NCBI RefSeq assembly: GCF_020037125.1
Contig: NZ_JAIQDG010000025.1
Location: forward strand, 1-64,000
Origin: Myxococcus sp. RHSTA-1-4
Lineage (GTDB): Bacteria > Myxococcota > Myxococcia > Myxococcales > Myxococcaceae
Direction of reading: 5' to 3'
Length of the DNA: 64,000 bases
Every line of letters begins with the position of its first letter. Position 1 is the stretch's first letter. The position numbers and the translations under genes are program-made. Below the pieces are notes generated by a model, which saw only the letters and a list, made by a program, of their open reading frames with translations, ran no database searches and had not been told where the DNA came from. Shown here piece by piece: positions 26,381-35,586 of the stretch.

Positions 26381-26644
26381 GAAACAGATGGTGAAATTGC
26401 TTGGAGCCCCTGTCAACGCGTCCAATCAGCCCGGCCGCTGAGCACGAATTGAGCCGTGCAGGCGGCGCGCACATGTGCAGAACAGGTGGACTTTCGCTCG
26501 GAGATTGGGACCTGTCCCCACATCCACATCCATGAACGGAGAGCAGACAAACAGGAGCCACCAGCAACACGATGACTCCTGGCGTCCGGCTGCACGGGCT
26601 ACACGGGCGCGCGTGCAAGCCCTCCCCGCGGGGCGCCTGCCCCC

Positions 26645-28102
26645 TCAGTGCGTGGCATTGCGCAGGTACTGTGCGTAGAAGCGCACCGCTTTCGCATAGC
26701 CCTGGATGGACACGCGCTCATCCCTGCCATGGAGGCGCGCGAGGTCCTCGCGCTCCAGGTGCAGCGGCATGAAGCGGTAGACGCTGTCACTCAGGCCGGC
26801 GAAGTGGCGCGCGTCGGTGGCGCCCACCATGAGGTACGGCGCGACGAGCGTCTCCGGGAACACCTGGCGGATGCTCCGCTGGAGCACGCTCCACGCCTCG
26901 GTGTCCGTCCGCGACACCGGCGAGGCCTCGCTGATGAAGCCCAGGGTGCCCACCTTGACGCGGGGGTCGTCCACCACGCGCCGCACGTGCTCGAGCACGC
27001 CCTGCACGGTGTCCCCGGGGAGGGTGCGGAAGTTCACCACCGCCCGCGCGCGGGCCGGCAGCACGTTGTCCTTCACGCTGCCCTCGAACATGGTGGCCGC
27101 GGTGGTGGTGCGCACCGCGGCGTTGGTGGAGGGCCGCGCGGCGAGCTGGCGCACGACGAGCGGCTCGAAGAGCCACAGGTTGGCGAACACCAGCCGCATC
27201 CCGAAGGGCATCTCCGGCCCCACGAAGTCGAAGAGGGCCCGGCTCCCGCCACGCAGCTCCGCGGGCATCGGCTCCTCCTCCAGGCGCGAGACGGCGCGGC
27301 TGAGCACGCCCACCGCCGTCTGCCTCGGCGGCATGGACGAGTGGCCGCCCTCCCCTTCCGCCACCAGCTCCACGCTGACCATGCCCTTCTCCGCCACGCC
27401 CACCACGGCCACCGGCGCCTTCACGCCCGGGACGGTGCCGGTCAGCATCATCCCTCCCTCGTCCAGCACGGACTCCAGCGTCACCCCACGCTCGCGGAGC
27501 AGCTTCGCCATGGCCTCCGCGCCGAGCCCGCCCACCTCCTCGTCCGCGCCGAAGGCGAACAGCACCGTGCGCTTCGGCCGGTGTCCCGCCGCGAGCAGCG
27601 CCTCCACCGCCTCCAGGATGGCGAGCACGCTGCCCTTGTCGTCCAGCGCGCCGCGCCCCCACACGTACCCGTCCGCGATGTCCCCGCTGAACGGGGGGCG
27701 CGTCCAGGTGCCTTCCGTGCCGGGCTCCACGGGCACCACGTCCAGATGCCCCATCAGCAGCACCGGGCGCAGCGAGGCGTCCGTGCCCGGCCACGTGTAG
27801 AGCACCGAGTGCGCGCCCTGGGGCTCGCGCCGCAGCTCCGCGTGCACGCGGGGGAAGTGCTCCCGGAGGTAGTCATGGAGCGCGGCGAAGGCCGCGTCCT
27901 CGGCGGGCCGGCCTTCCGACGCGGCCAGCGTCTTCAGCCGCAGCGCCCCCGCGAGGCGGACGGCCGCGGCGTCCGCGTCCACGGAGAACGGCGCGGCCGC
28001 CTCCGGAGTGACTTGACGGGAGGAGAAGCCCACCGCCCGCGTCACCAGGACGGCGGCCAGCAGGCAGATGCCGAGCAGCATCATCAGGAAGAGGCGTTTC
28101 AT
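26645..28102 (-). CDS. M20-family zinc peptidase, PM20D1/Gly-X carboxypeptidase type
   Basis: A 485-residue metallopeptidase with an N-terminal signal anchor (3-25). Zinc ligands and catalytic residues are visible: MGHLDVVP (His119, Asp121), GALDDKGS (Asp154), GADEEVGG (Glu188 as general base, Glu189 as ligand). The dimerisation (lid) domain spans about 245-360, and the C-terminal MVGATDARHF supplies the remaining residues. Length and the N-terminal hydrophobic segment fit the yeast CPS1/PM20D1 branch, acting at the cell envelope on peptides or N-acyl amino acids. Probably monocistronic. Confidence 0.93.
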   Translation of the reverse strand: MKRLFLMMLLGICLLAAVLVTRAVGFSSRQVTPEAAAPFSVDADAAAVRLAGALRLKTLAASEGRPAEDAAFAALHDYLREHFPRVHAELRREPQGAHSVLYTWPGTDASLRPVLLMGHLDVVPVEPGTEGTWTRPPFSGDIADGYVWGRGALDDKGSVLAILEAVEALLAAGHRPKRTVLFAFGADEEVGGLGAEAMAKLLRERGVTLESVLDEGGMMLTGTVPGVKAPVAVVGVAEKGMVSVELVAEGEGGHSSMPPRQTAVGVLSRAVSRLEEEPMPAELRGGSRALFDFVGPEMPFGMRLVFANLWLFEPLVVRQLAARPSTNAAVRTTTAATMFEGSVKDNVLPARARAVVNFRTLPGDTVQGVLEHVRRVVDDPRVKVGTLGFISEASPVSRTDTEAWSVLQRSIRQVFPETLVAPYLMVGATDARHFAGLSDSVYRFMPLHLEREDLARLHGRDERVSIQGYAKAVRFYAQYLRNATH

Positions 28103-28234
28103 CGGCGGGCTCGCGAGAGGAACTCCGCACGCTATCAGACGGCCCCGTGGCGGCCCCGCGGCCCCACGCCGGCTATCGACTTCTCACATGCCGAGACAGA
28201 TGCAACGCGTGTTTCAACACGGGAAACCCCGAGA

Positions 28235-28287
28235 GACACTAATATTCAATTTTCCACTGTAAGTGTCAGCCCTGCCCCGTATATACG
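28235..28287. promoter_or_regulatory. AT-rich promoter region with palindromes before chitinase gene
   Basis: In an otherwise GC-rich background this stretch is AT-rich (ACTAATATTCAATTTTCC). GACACT (28235-28240) and AGTGTC (28262-28267) form an inverted repeat 21 bp apart. CGTATATACG (28278-28287) is a perfect 10-bp palindrome that could include a -10 element, 25 bp before the chitinase start. Reads as the promoter and possible operator of the chitinase gene; not proven. Confidence 0.35.
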
Positions 28288-28311
28288 GCGCCTGTCCGAG
28301 GGGGTGGGTCC

Positions 28312-30072
28312 ATGAAGATTCAGTCCACATTGAACCGGCCCGGAGTGCTGCCGCTCCTGCTGGGAGCCCTGCTGTGGGGCTGCGGGGGCGAGAAGGTCGT
28401 AGGTGACGGGCTTCCGGGAACGCCGTCCGCCGTGCGGGCCGAGGCCGCGGATGCCATGGCCCTGGTCAGCTGGACGCCTCCCACGACGGATGGCGGCAAC
28501 CCGCTGCTGTACTACCTGGTCCGCTGCGAGCCGGTGTGCGGTGGCGCCATCGTGGCCGCGGACCAGATGCAGGCCACCGTGCGCGGGCTCAACAACGGAA
28601 TCCCCTACACCTTCAAGGTGTCGGCGGTGAACACCCGCGGGGAGGGCCCCCACTCCATCCCGACGGAGTTCGTGACGCCCATGGCCGGCGCCGAGGTGGC
28701 CAACCCCACCGCGCCGGGCCAGCCGCGCGCCGTCCGCGCGACGGCGGGCAACAGTGGCGTGTACGTGAGCTGGCTGGCACCGGCGACCTTCGGCGGGCGT
28801 CCCCTGCGCTCCTACCGCGTCACCGCGGAGCCCGGCGGCGCCACGGTGACGGTGCCCCCGACGGAGTCCATGGCCTTCATCCCCGGCCTGTTCAACGGCC
28901 TGCACTACCGCGTCAAGGTCGTGGCCTCCAACGAGGTGGGCGAGGGCCCGGAGGCGCTCAGCGCGAAGGTGATGCCGCACTCCGGCGGCGAGCCGGCGAG
29001 CTGGGTGGCGGGCTACTACGTCGGCTACCAGCGCGGGCTGCTCCCCATGGACTCGGTGGACTTCTCGGGGATGACCCACCTCATCGTCGGCCGCTTCAAG
29101 CCGGGGCCCTTCGGCACGGTGAGCGCGGACCTGGACGTCACCGAGTACGAGGGCCCCATCATCGCGAAGGAGCTGGCGACGCGGGCGCACCAGGCCGGGC
29201 GCAAGGCGCTGATGATGCTCGGCGGCTACGGCGAGCACGACAACTTCGTGCCGGCCACCACTCCCGAGCGGCGCCCCATCCTGGTGCGCAACCTCATCAA
29301 GCTCATGGACGAGCTGGGCTACGACGGCATCGACATCGACTGGGAGCCCATCAACCTGCCGCCCGTGGGCAATGATGGCGAGCAGCTCCTGGCCCTGCTG
29401 GACGACCTGCGCGCCGCCCGCCCCGGCATCATCCTCGCGGTGCCCGTGTACTGGGTGAACTCCAACTACGGCATCAGCGAGCAGGAGAAGGCGTTCATGC
29501 GCGAGCTGTCGGCCCGCGTCGACCAGCTCAACATCATGTCCTACAAGATGAGCGGGAACTGGGGCGGCTGGGAGAGCTGGCACTCCAGCCCGCTGGAGGA
29601 CGAGGCGCCCAACCGGCCCACCTCGGTGGCCAGCTCCGTCCGCGGCTACCTGGACGCGGGCGTGCCCGCGGGGCGTATCGGCGTGGGCATCGGCTTCTTC
29701 GGCACGTGCATGCGCGGCGTGACGGAGCCGCGCACGCCGCTCGCGGACCGGGACGTCGTCGAGGTGCAGAGCGACAACGCCATGAGCTACACCAACATCA
29801 TGCAGCTCTACTACGAGCCTGACTCGCGCCGCTGGGACGAGAAGGCGAAGTCCCCCTACCTGTCCTTCACCCATGAGAGCGGCCCCGGACGCTGCAACTT
29901 CATCACCTACGAGGACGAGCAGTCCATCGCCGCCAAGGGCCGGTACCTGCGCAAGGAGGGCCTGGGGGGTGCCATCATCTGGACCATCAACCAGGGCCAC
30001 CTCCCCCTGGAGCCCCAGGGGAAGAAGGACCCGCTGCTGGACGCGGTGAAGCGCGCGTTCCTGGACCGGTGA
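28312..30072 (+). CDS. GH18 chitinase lipoprotein with two fibronectin type III domains
   Basis: A 586-residue lipoprotein (ALLWGC, lipid Cys24). Two FN3 domains (about 35-122 and 131-222) precede a glycoside hydrolase family 18 barrel (230-580). The catalytic motif DxxDxDxE is intact as DGIDIDWE (338-345), with Glu345 as proton donor, and a QLNIMSYKMSG segment supplies the substrate-side Tyr. The enzyme should cleave beta-1,4-GlcNAc polymers (chitin) or related glycans at the cell surface, consistent with a predatory lifestyle. Good GAGGGGG ribosome-binding site upstream. Confidence 0.93.
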   Translation: MKIQSTLNRPGVLPLLLGALLWGCGGEKVVGDGLPGTPSAVRAEAADAMALVSWTPPTTDGGNPLLYYLVRCEPVCGGAIVAADQMQATVRGLNNGIPYTFKVSAVNTRGEGPHSIPTEFVTPMAGAEVANPTAPGQPRAVRATAGNSGVYVSWLAPATFGGRPLRSYRVTAEPGGATVTVPPTESMAFIPGLFNGLHYRVKVVASNEVGEGPEALSAKVMPHSGGEPASWVAGYYVGYQRGLLPMDSVDFSGMTHLIVGRFKPGPFGTVSADLDVTEYEGPIIAKELATRAHQAGRKALMMLGGYGEHDNFVPATTPERRPILVRNLIKLMDELGYDGIDIDWEPINLPPVGNDGEQLLALLDDLRAARPGIILAVPVYWVNSNYGISEQEKAFMRELSARVDQLNIMSYKMSGNWGGWESWHSSPLEDEAPNRPTSVASSVRGYLDAGVPAGRIGVGIGFFGTCMRGVTEPRTPLADRDVVEVQSDNAMSYTNIMQLYYEPDSRRWDEKAKSPYLSFTHESGPGRCNFITYEDEQSIAAKGRYLRKEGLGGAIIWTINQGHLPLEPQGKKDPLLDAVKRAFLDR

Positions 30073-30087
30073 GGCCTCCGGCGGGAC

Positions 30088-30579
30088 TCAGCGGGCGAGG
30101 CAGATTTCCCCGCTGGCCTCGTTGATGAACGTCGAGGTGCCGGTGCCCTGGAAGAGCAGGTAGCCGGTGGCGCCGGCGAAGATGCCGGTGCCGCCCACCA
30201 CCACGTCCCGCGCGCCGATGAGTCCGTTCTCCGTATCGAGGATGCCCGTATCGCGGGTGGTCAGCGTGCCGTCCTTCGTCTGGATGGTCAGCAGTCCCGA
30301 ATAGACGAGCGTCGTGGGCGCCTCGGTGGGCGCCGCCGGCATCAGCGAGTCCGCGACGAAGGTCGTGCGGCCGTTGAGCAGGCCGTTGCCCTCGAACTCA
30401 CCGGTGGTGCAGATGCCCACCGGGCTCGCGCAGGCCCCGCTGCTCATGGCGCTCGTCAGCGTCCCGGAAATCTTGAAGCACTTCTGCCTCGGACGAGGCA
30501 TCGCTGAAGCCGACAGTCCACCCGCCACCACCGCGCCCACGAGGACTGGAACCGCGAACCGACGCACGCTCTGCCACAT
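30088..30579 (-). CDS. Small secreted protein, allene-oxide-cyclase-barrel-like
   Basis: A 163-residue protein starting at ATG 30579, preceded by a strong GGAGGGG site. It has a Sec signal peptide (about 1-28, GAVVAGGLSASA). The mature part is short beta strands: GEFEGNGLLNGRTTFVADS, LVYSGLLTIQTKDGTLTTRDTG and a C-terminal GTGIFAGATGYLLFQGTGT, a pattern shared with allene oxide cyclase/dirigent-like barrels in bacteria. Two Cys pairs (near CKFIS-type start and CASPVGIC) may form disulfides. Function unknown. Convergent with the chitinase gene, 15 bp apart. Confidence 0.8.
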   Translation of the reverse strand: MWQSVRRFAVPVLVGAVVAGGLSASAMPRPRQKCFKISGTLTSAMSSGACASPVGICTTGEFEGNGLLNGRTTFVADSLMPAAPTEAPTTLVYSGLLTIQTKDGTLTTRDTGILDTENGLIGARDVVVGGTGIFAGATGYLLFQGTGTSTFINEASGEICLAR

Positions 30580-30705
30580 GAGGTACCCCTCCCGCGAGGC
30601 TGGAAAGATACAGCATGCCCGCCAAGACGGTAGTACCTGTAGGGGAATTTTCACACCCACGGTGGAACACGAAACGCTGGCCGCGGTGAGGGGCCGTGCC
30701 GCACC

Positions 30706-31524
30706 ATGGGAGTCATGGAGACCCCCAAGCCCGTGGCCACCGCGCTCACCATCGCCGGCTCCGACAGCGGTGGTGGCGCCGGCATCCAGGCCGACCTGAG
30801 CACCTTCGCCTTCCACCGCGTCCATGGCACCAGCGCGGTGACGGCCATCACCGCGCAGAACACGCTGGGCGTCACGCGCGTGGACGTGCTGCCCGCCGAG
30901 TCCGTGGCCGCGCAGGTGGACGCGGTGGCGGCGGACATCGGCGCCGGGGCGGTGAAGACGGGCATGCTCGTCAACCCGGCCATCATCACCGCCGTGGCCT
31001 CGCGGCTGCGGGAGCTGAAGCTGGGGCCGCTGGTGGTGGACCCCGTCATGGTGTCTCGGGCGGGCGCGCGGCTCATCGACGACGAGGCCGTGGGGGCGCT
31101 GAAGGCGCTGCTGCTGCCGCTGGCCGCCGTCGTCACGCCCAACCGCCATGAGGCGGAGCTGCTCGCGGGGATGGAATTGCGCACGCTGGAGGACATGCGC
31201 GAGGCCGCGCGCCGCATCCACCGGCTCGGCCCCCGGGCGGTGCTCGTCAAGGGCGGGGGGATGCCGGGGGCGCTGCGCGGGACGGACGTCTGGTTCGACG
31301 GCGAGCAACTGGAGACGCTGCACCTGCGCTCGGTGGAGACACGCAACACCCACGGCACCGGCTGCACGCTGTCCGCGGCCATCGCCGCGCACCTGGCGCT
31401 CGGGCGGGGCACGCTGGAGGCCACCCGGCGCGCCAAGGCCTACGTCACCGCCGCGCTGGAGCACCCGCTGGCCCTGGGCCGGGGGCCCGGCCCCTTCAGC
31501 CACTTCTTCCCGCTGGACGGGTAG
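30706..31524 (+). CDS. thiD: Hydroxymethylpyrimidine/phosphomethylpyrimidine kinase
   Basis: A 272-residue ribokinase-fold enzyme that phosphorylates HMP and HMP-P in thiamine synthesis. TIAGSDSGGGAGIQADL (about 15-31) is the diagnostic N-terminal motif, VVDPVMVS (about 109) and the C-terminal THGTGCTLSAAIAAHLA carry the anion hole and catalytic Cys/Asp region. Full length. No other thi gene is nearby and no TPP riboswitch is visible in the 126 bp upstream. It converges on the M3 peptidase gene across a shared hairpin terminator. Confidence 0.95.
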   Translation: MGVMETPKPVATALTIAGSDSGGGAGIQADLSTFAFHRVHGTSAVTAITAQNTLGVTRVDVLPAESVAAQVDAVAADIGAGAVKTGMLVNPAIITAVASRLRELKLGPLVVDPVMVSRAGARLIDDEAVGALKALLLPLAAVVTPNRHEAELLAGMELRTLEDMREAARRIHRLGPRAVLVKGGGMPGALRGTDVWFDGEQLETLHLRSVETRNTHGTGCTLSAAIAAHLALGRGTLEATRRAKAYVTAALEHPLALGRGPGPFSHFFPLDG

Positions 31525-31533
31525 AGACACGAA

Positions 31534-31559
31534 GGGGGCCGCGGTCGCCCACGGCCCCC
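31534..31559. terminator. Bidirectional hairpin between convergent thiD and peptidase genes
   Basis: GGGGGCCG (31534-31541) and CGGCCCCC (31552-31559) form a perfect 8-bp GC stem with a 10-nt loop, located 10 bp after thiD and 10 bp after the stop of the opposing gene. There is no T-tract on either side, so it may aid termination or protect 3' ends in both directions rather than act as a classical intrinsic terminator. Confidence 0.5.
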
Positions 31560-31569
31560 TCCGGGTGCG

Positions 31570-33786
31570 TCAGCGCGTCGCCTTCGTCTGCGCCGCCGCG
31601 CCGGGCACGGGGAAGCCGCGCTTGCGCATCAGCGCGTCGATGCCCGCGTCGCGTCCCCGGAAGCCGCGGTAGCCCTCGGCCGGGTCCAGCGTGTTGCCCA
31701 CGGAGAAGACGTGCTGGCGCAGCCGCTCGGCCACGGCCTTGTCGTAGGCGCCCCTGCCCGCCGTGAAGGCCTCGTAGGCATCCGCCGTCAGCGTGTCCGA
31801 CCACAGGTAGCTGTAGTAGCCCGCCGAGTACCCGTCGCTGGCGAAGACGTGGCCGAACTGCGGCGTGCGGTGCCGCATGACGATTTCCTTCGGCATGCCC
31901 AGCGACTTCAGCGTGTCGCGCTCGAAGACGTCCGCGTCGATGGGCGTGTCACCGGCCAGGTGCAGCTTCATGTCGATGAGCGCGCTGGACAGGTACTCCA
32001 CGGTGGCGAAGCCCTGGTTGAAGGTGGAGGCCTTCTCGATGCGGGCCACCAGCGCCTTCGGGATGGGCTTGCCCGTCTGGTAGTGCAGCGCGTACGTGTT
32101 GAGCACCTCGGGCGTGGACAGCCAGTGCTCCAGCAGCTGCGAGGGGAACTCCACGTAGTCGCGCGCCACGGACGTGCCCGCCAGCGACGGGTACGTCACG
32201 TTGGAGCTGAGGCCGTGCAGCGCGTGGCCGAACTCGTGGAACAGCGTGGACGCGTCCTCCCAGGAGATGAGCACCGCCTCGCCGGGCGCGCCCTTCACGA
32301 AGTTGGAGTTGTTGGAGACGATGGTCGTCACTTCGCCGCGGAACCGCTCCTGGTTGCGGTAGGCGTTCATCCACGCGCCGGAGCGCTTGCCCGGCCGCGC
32401 GTACGGGTCGAAGTACCAGAGCCCCACATGGCGGCCGCTGGCCTTGTCCTTCACCTCCCAGGCGCGGACGTCCGGGTGGTAGACGGGCACGTCATCCACC
32501 TGGGTGAAGGAGAAGCCGAACAGCTCGCCCGCCACCCAGAACATGCCCTCACGCAGCTTCTCGAGCTGCAGGTACGGCTTCACCTCGTTCTGGTCCAGGT
32601 CGTACTTCGCCTTGCGGACCTTCTCCGCGTAGTAGCGGTAGTCCCAGGGCTCGATGCGAATCTTCGCGCCCTCCTTGTCCGCCACGGCCTGCATGTCCCG
32701 CACCTCCTCGTGGACGCGGGCGACGGCGGGCTTCCAGACGGCTTCCATCAATTCCATGGCGCGCTCGGGCGTCTTCGCCATGGTGTTCTCCAGGCGCCAG
32801 TGCGCGTGCGTCTTGTAGCCCAGGAGCTTCGCGCGCTCGGCGCGCAGCTTCAGCACCTCGGAGATGAGGGCGTTGTTGTCGCGGGTGTCGCCGTTGTCGC
32901 CGCGGTTGACGTAGTGGCGCCAGACCTTCTCGCGGAGGTCGCGCCGGGCCGAGTACGTCAGGAACGGCTCCATGGAGGAGCGCGTGTTGGTGATGACCCA
33001 CTTGCCCTTCATGCCGCGCGACTCGGCGGCGGCCGCGGCGCCGGCGCGGACGGAGTCGGGCAGGCCGGCGAGGTCGCCCTCGGACTCCAGGACGACGGTG
33101 TAGCCCTCCTCGTCGGCGAGCACGTTCTGGCTGAAGGAGGTGTAGAGCGACGCGAGGCGCTGGTTGATGGCGGCCAGCCGCTGCTTCGCCGCCGCGTCCA
33201 GCTTCGCGCCCGAACGGACGAAGCGGGTGTAGTGCAGCCAGGTGAGCCGCTGCTGCTCGGGCGTCAGCTTCGCCTTGTCGGGCGAGTTGTAGACGGCCTC
33301 GAGGCGCTGGAAGAGGCCGGCGTTCTGGTAGATTTCATCGTCGAAGGCGGCGAGCTTCGGCGCCATCTCCCGCTGGAGCGCCTGGAACTCGGGGGTGCTC
33401 AGCGTGGAGCTCCAAACGCCGTAGAGCGTCTCCACGTCGGAGAAGGTCCGCCCGGCGGCCTCCAGCGCGACGAGGGTGTTCTCGAAGGTGGGCGCGCCGG
33501 GCGTGTTGACGATGGCGGCGATTTCCCGGCGGTTCTCCTCCATGGCCGCCTCGAGCGCGGGCTTGAAGTGCTCGACCTTCACCTGGGCGAACGGGGGCAC
33601 GCCGCCGTGGGGACCGGTCCACTTCGCCAGCAGCGGGTTGGACGCGGCGGCGGGTGCGGGGGGCTCGGCGGGGGCAGTGGAGGCGGAAGCCATGTTGCTG
33701 GACTCCTGGGCGGGCTGGGCGGTGGTCGCGCATCCGGTGGACGCGAGCACGGCCATGCCCGCACCGGCGAAGAGGAGCTTACGCAT
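31570..33786 (-). CDS. M3-family zinc oligopeptidase lipoprotein (Dcp-like)
   Basis: A 738-residue peptidase starting at ATG 33786, selected because a lipoprotein signal (AVLASTGC, Cys about 19) begins there; the frame is open to 33888. The HEFGH zinc motif (in LFHEFGHALHG, about residue 522) and the distal Glu in VEFPSQLLEHW are intact. The architecture matches M3A peptidyl-dipeptidase/oligopeptidase A throughout its usual 680-residue length. As a lipoprotein it would digest short peptides in the periplasm or at the surface, plausible for nutrition from prey. A Ser/Ala/Pro linker follows the anchor. Confidence 0.94.
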   Translation of the reverse strand: MRKLLFAGAGMAVLASTGCATTAQPAQESSNMASASTAPAEPPAPAAASNPLLAKWTGPHGGVPPFAQVKVEHFKPALEAAMEENRREIAAIVNTPGAPTFENTLVALEAAGRTFSDVETLYGVWSSTLSTPEFQALQREMAPKLAAFDDEIYQNAGLFQRLEAVYNSPDKAKLTPEQQRLTWLHYTRFVRSGAKLDAAAKQRLAAINQRLASLYTSFSQNVLADEEGYTVVLESEGDLAGLPDSVRAGAAAAAESRGMKGKWVITNTRSSMEPFLTYSARRDLREKVWRHYVNRGDNGDTRDNNALISEVLKLRAERAKLLGYKTHAHWRLENTMAKTPERAMELMEAVWKPAVARVHEEVRDMQAVADKEGAKIRIEPWDYRYYAEKVRKAKYDLDQNEVKPYLQLEKLREGMFWVAGELFGFSFTQVDDVPVYHPDVRAWEVKDKASGRHVGLWYFDPYARPGKRSGAWMNAYRNQERFRGEVTTIVSNNSNFVKGAPGEAVLISWEDASTLFHEFGHALHGLSSNVTYPSLAGTSVARDYVEFPSQLLEHWLSTPEVLNTYALHYQTGKPIPKALVARIEKASTFNQGFATVEYLSSALIDMKLHLAGDTPIDADVFERDTLKSLGMPKEIVMRHRTPQFGHVFASDGYSAGYYSYLWSDTLTADAYEAFTAGRGAYDKAVAERLRQHVFSVGNTLDPAEGYRGFRGRDAGIDALMRKRGFPVPGAAAQTKATR

Positions 33787-34049
33787 GAGCAGGGGGTCTC
33801 CCAACGAAAGGGTGGCTTGTCTGGTAGGGATGGGGCCAGGCGTCGGCCCGCCGCGAACCGTAGGACGGAATCGCGGCGGGCCCAACACGCCTGGCCGCCC
33901 TCCTCTTCCCGGGCTTCCCAGTCCTCGGACTTATCCGCTCCGTCGGAAATGCTGAGGGCCGCCTCCTACCCCGTCCCCCGGGGCAGCACCCGCTATGCCA
34001 TCTTCCCCCTGAGAACGACCCTCCCACCCTGGCCGTTCTTCCATGATCC

Positions 34050-35579
34050 ATGAGCGAAACGAGCACCCTGAAGGACCGCATCGAAAACCCGGAACTGCTG
34101 GCGAAGGTCGTCCCCGTCGAGGAGGCGGTGAAGCACGTCACCGACGGCAACACGCTGGCCATCAGCGGCTTCACCAAGTCGGGTGAGCCGAAGACGTTCC
34201 TCCCGGCGCTGGCCTTCCACTTCGCGCAGAACGCGCCGCAGTCGCGAATCACGCTGCTGACGGGCGCCTCGCTCTCCGAGGACGTGGAAGGCCCCCTGGC
34301 GCCCTTCATCCGCAAGCGCGGCCCCTACATGTCCTCGGCGGCCTCGCGCCGGCGCATCCACGCGGGGGAGATGGACTTCACGGACGTGCACCTGTCCGCC
34401 TTCGCGCGCAACCTGATGTACGGGTTCTACGGGGACGTGGACGTGGCCGTGGTGGAGGTGTCGCGCATCCGCCGCAACGGCAGCGTCATCCTCACGTCGT
34501 CGGTGGGCATCAGCGTGGAGGCCCTCACCCGGGCGAAGAAGATCATCCTCGAGGTGAACACCGCGGTGCCGGACTACACGGGCTTCCACGACATCGTCGT
34601 GCCGACGGTGCACCCGCACGTGGGCTGGCCTCTGCCGCTGGTGAACGTGAGAGACCGCATCGGCAACCCGTACGTGGAAATCGACCTGCGCAAGGTGGTG
34701 GCGGTGGTGGAGTCCCGCACGCCGGACTACCCGGTGCCCTTCAAGGCCGCGGACGACACGGACAAGCGCATCGCGAGGAACGTCATCGAGTTCCTGCTCC
34801 AGTGCAAGGAGCAGTACAACTGGGGCAAGCGCCTGCCGCCGATTCAATCCGGCGTGGGCAACGTGGCCAACGCCATCATCGGCCAGCTCTACGACTCGCC
34901 GTTCCAGAAAATCCGTTTCTGGACCGAGGTGTTCCAGGACGGAATGCTGCGCTACGTGGAGGACGACGCGAAGTTCGAGTACGCGTCGTCCACGGCGGTG
35001 TCCTTCTCGGCCGAGGGGCGTGAGCGCTTCCTGCGGTTGTTCGAGCGCTGCAAGGACCGGCTGGTGCTGCGGCCCATGTGGCTGTCGAACAGTCCCGAAA
35101 TCATCTCCCGGCTGTTCATCATCGCGATGAACACGCCCATCGAGGTGGACATCTACGGGCACGTGAATTCGACGCACATCGACGGCTCGCGCATCGTGAA
35201 CGGCCTGGGTGGCTCGGGGGACTTCTTCCGGAATGCGTACCTGAGCATCGTGCACACGCCGTCCACGCGCAGGCTGAAGGACGGGCGGACGGTGAGCTGC
35301 GTGATGCCGTACGTGCGGCACATCGACCACACGGAGCACGACATCAAGTGCGTCGTCACCGAGCAGGGCTACGCGCTGAACATGGACATCCGCTCGCCGA
35401 GGCGGAGGGCGCAGGACATCATCGAGCGGTGCGCGCATCCGTACTTCCGTCCGCTGCTGAAGGCGTACCTGGACATGGCGGGCGAGGGGGATGAGCCCCG
35501 GGCCACGGACGTCCAGGCGCTGAACGGCTGGTGGCGGGACTACGAGGAGGCGTGCCGCAACTTCCCCAAGGGAGGGTGA
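34050..35579 (+). CDS. Acetyl-CoA hydrolase / succinyl-CoA:acetate CoA-transferase family
   Basis: A 509-residue CoA-transferase of the Cat1/SCACT type. The two halves of the fold are present: N-terminal AISGFTKSGEPKTF (38-50) and C-terminal GLGGSGDFFRNA (about 386-397), where the Gly-rich loop binds CoA. FWTEVFQDG (290-298) carries the catalytic Glu293 that forms the glutamyl-CoA intermediate. The VTEQGYALNMDIRSPRRRAQDII ending is typical. It interconverts acetyl-CoA and acetate, with succinyl-CoA as partner if it is a true transferase; hydrolase versus transferase cannot be decided by eye. Confidence 0.93.
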   Translation: MSETSTLKDRIENPELLAKVVPVEEAVKHVTDGNTLAISGFTKSGEPKTFLPALAFHFAQNAPQSRITLLTGASLSEDVEGPLAPFIRKRGPYMSSAASRRRIHAGEMDFTDVHLSAFARNLMYGFYGDVDVAVVEVSRIRRNGSVILTSSVGISVEALTRAKKIILEVNTAVPDYTGFHDIVVPTVHPHVGWPLPLVNVRDRIGNPYVEIDLRKVVAVVESRTPDYPVPFKAADDTDKRIARNVIEFLLQCKEQYNWGKRLPPIQSGVGNVANAIIGQLYDSPFQKIRFWTEVFQDGMLRYVEDDAKFEYASSTAVSFSAEGRERFLRLFERCKDRLVLRPMWLSNSPEIISRLFIIAMNTPIEVDIYGHVNSTHIDGSRIVNGLGGSGDFFRNAYLSIVHTPSTRRLKDGRTVSCVMPYVRHIDHTEHDIKCVVTEQGYALNMDIRSPRRRAQDIIERCAHPYFRPLLKAYLDMAGEGDEPRATDVQALNGWWRDYEEACRNFPKGG

Positions 35580-35586
35580 GCCGCGG

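Noticed and set aside
25602..26441. A + strand frame opposite the fibro-slime gene with Ser/Pro-rich repeats
   Set aside because: The repetition is the complement of the Cys-rich repeats on the minus strand, which have the recognisable CDDGN-GDGC pattern.
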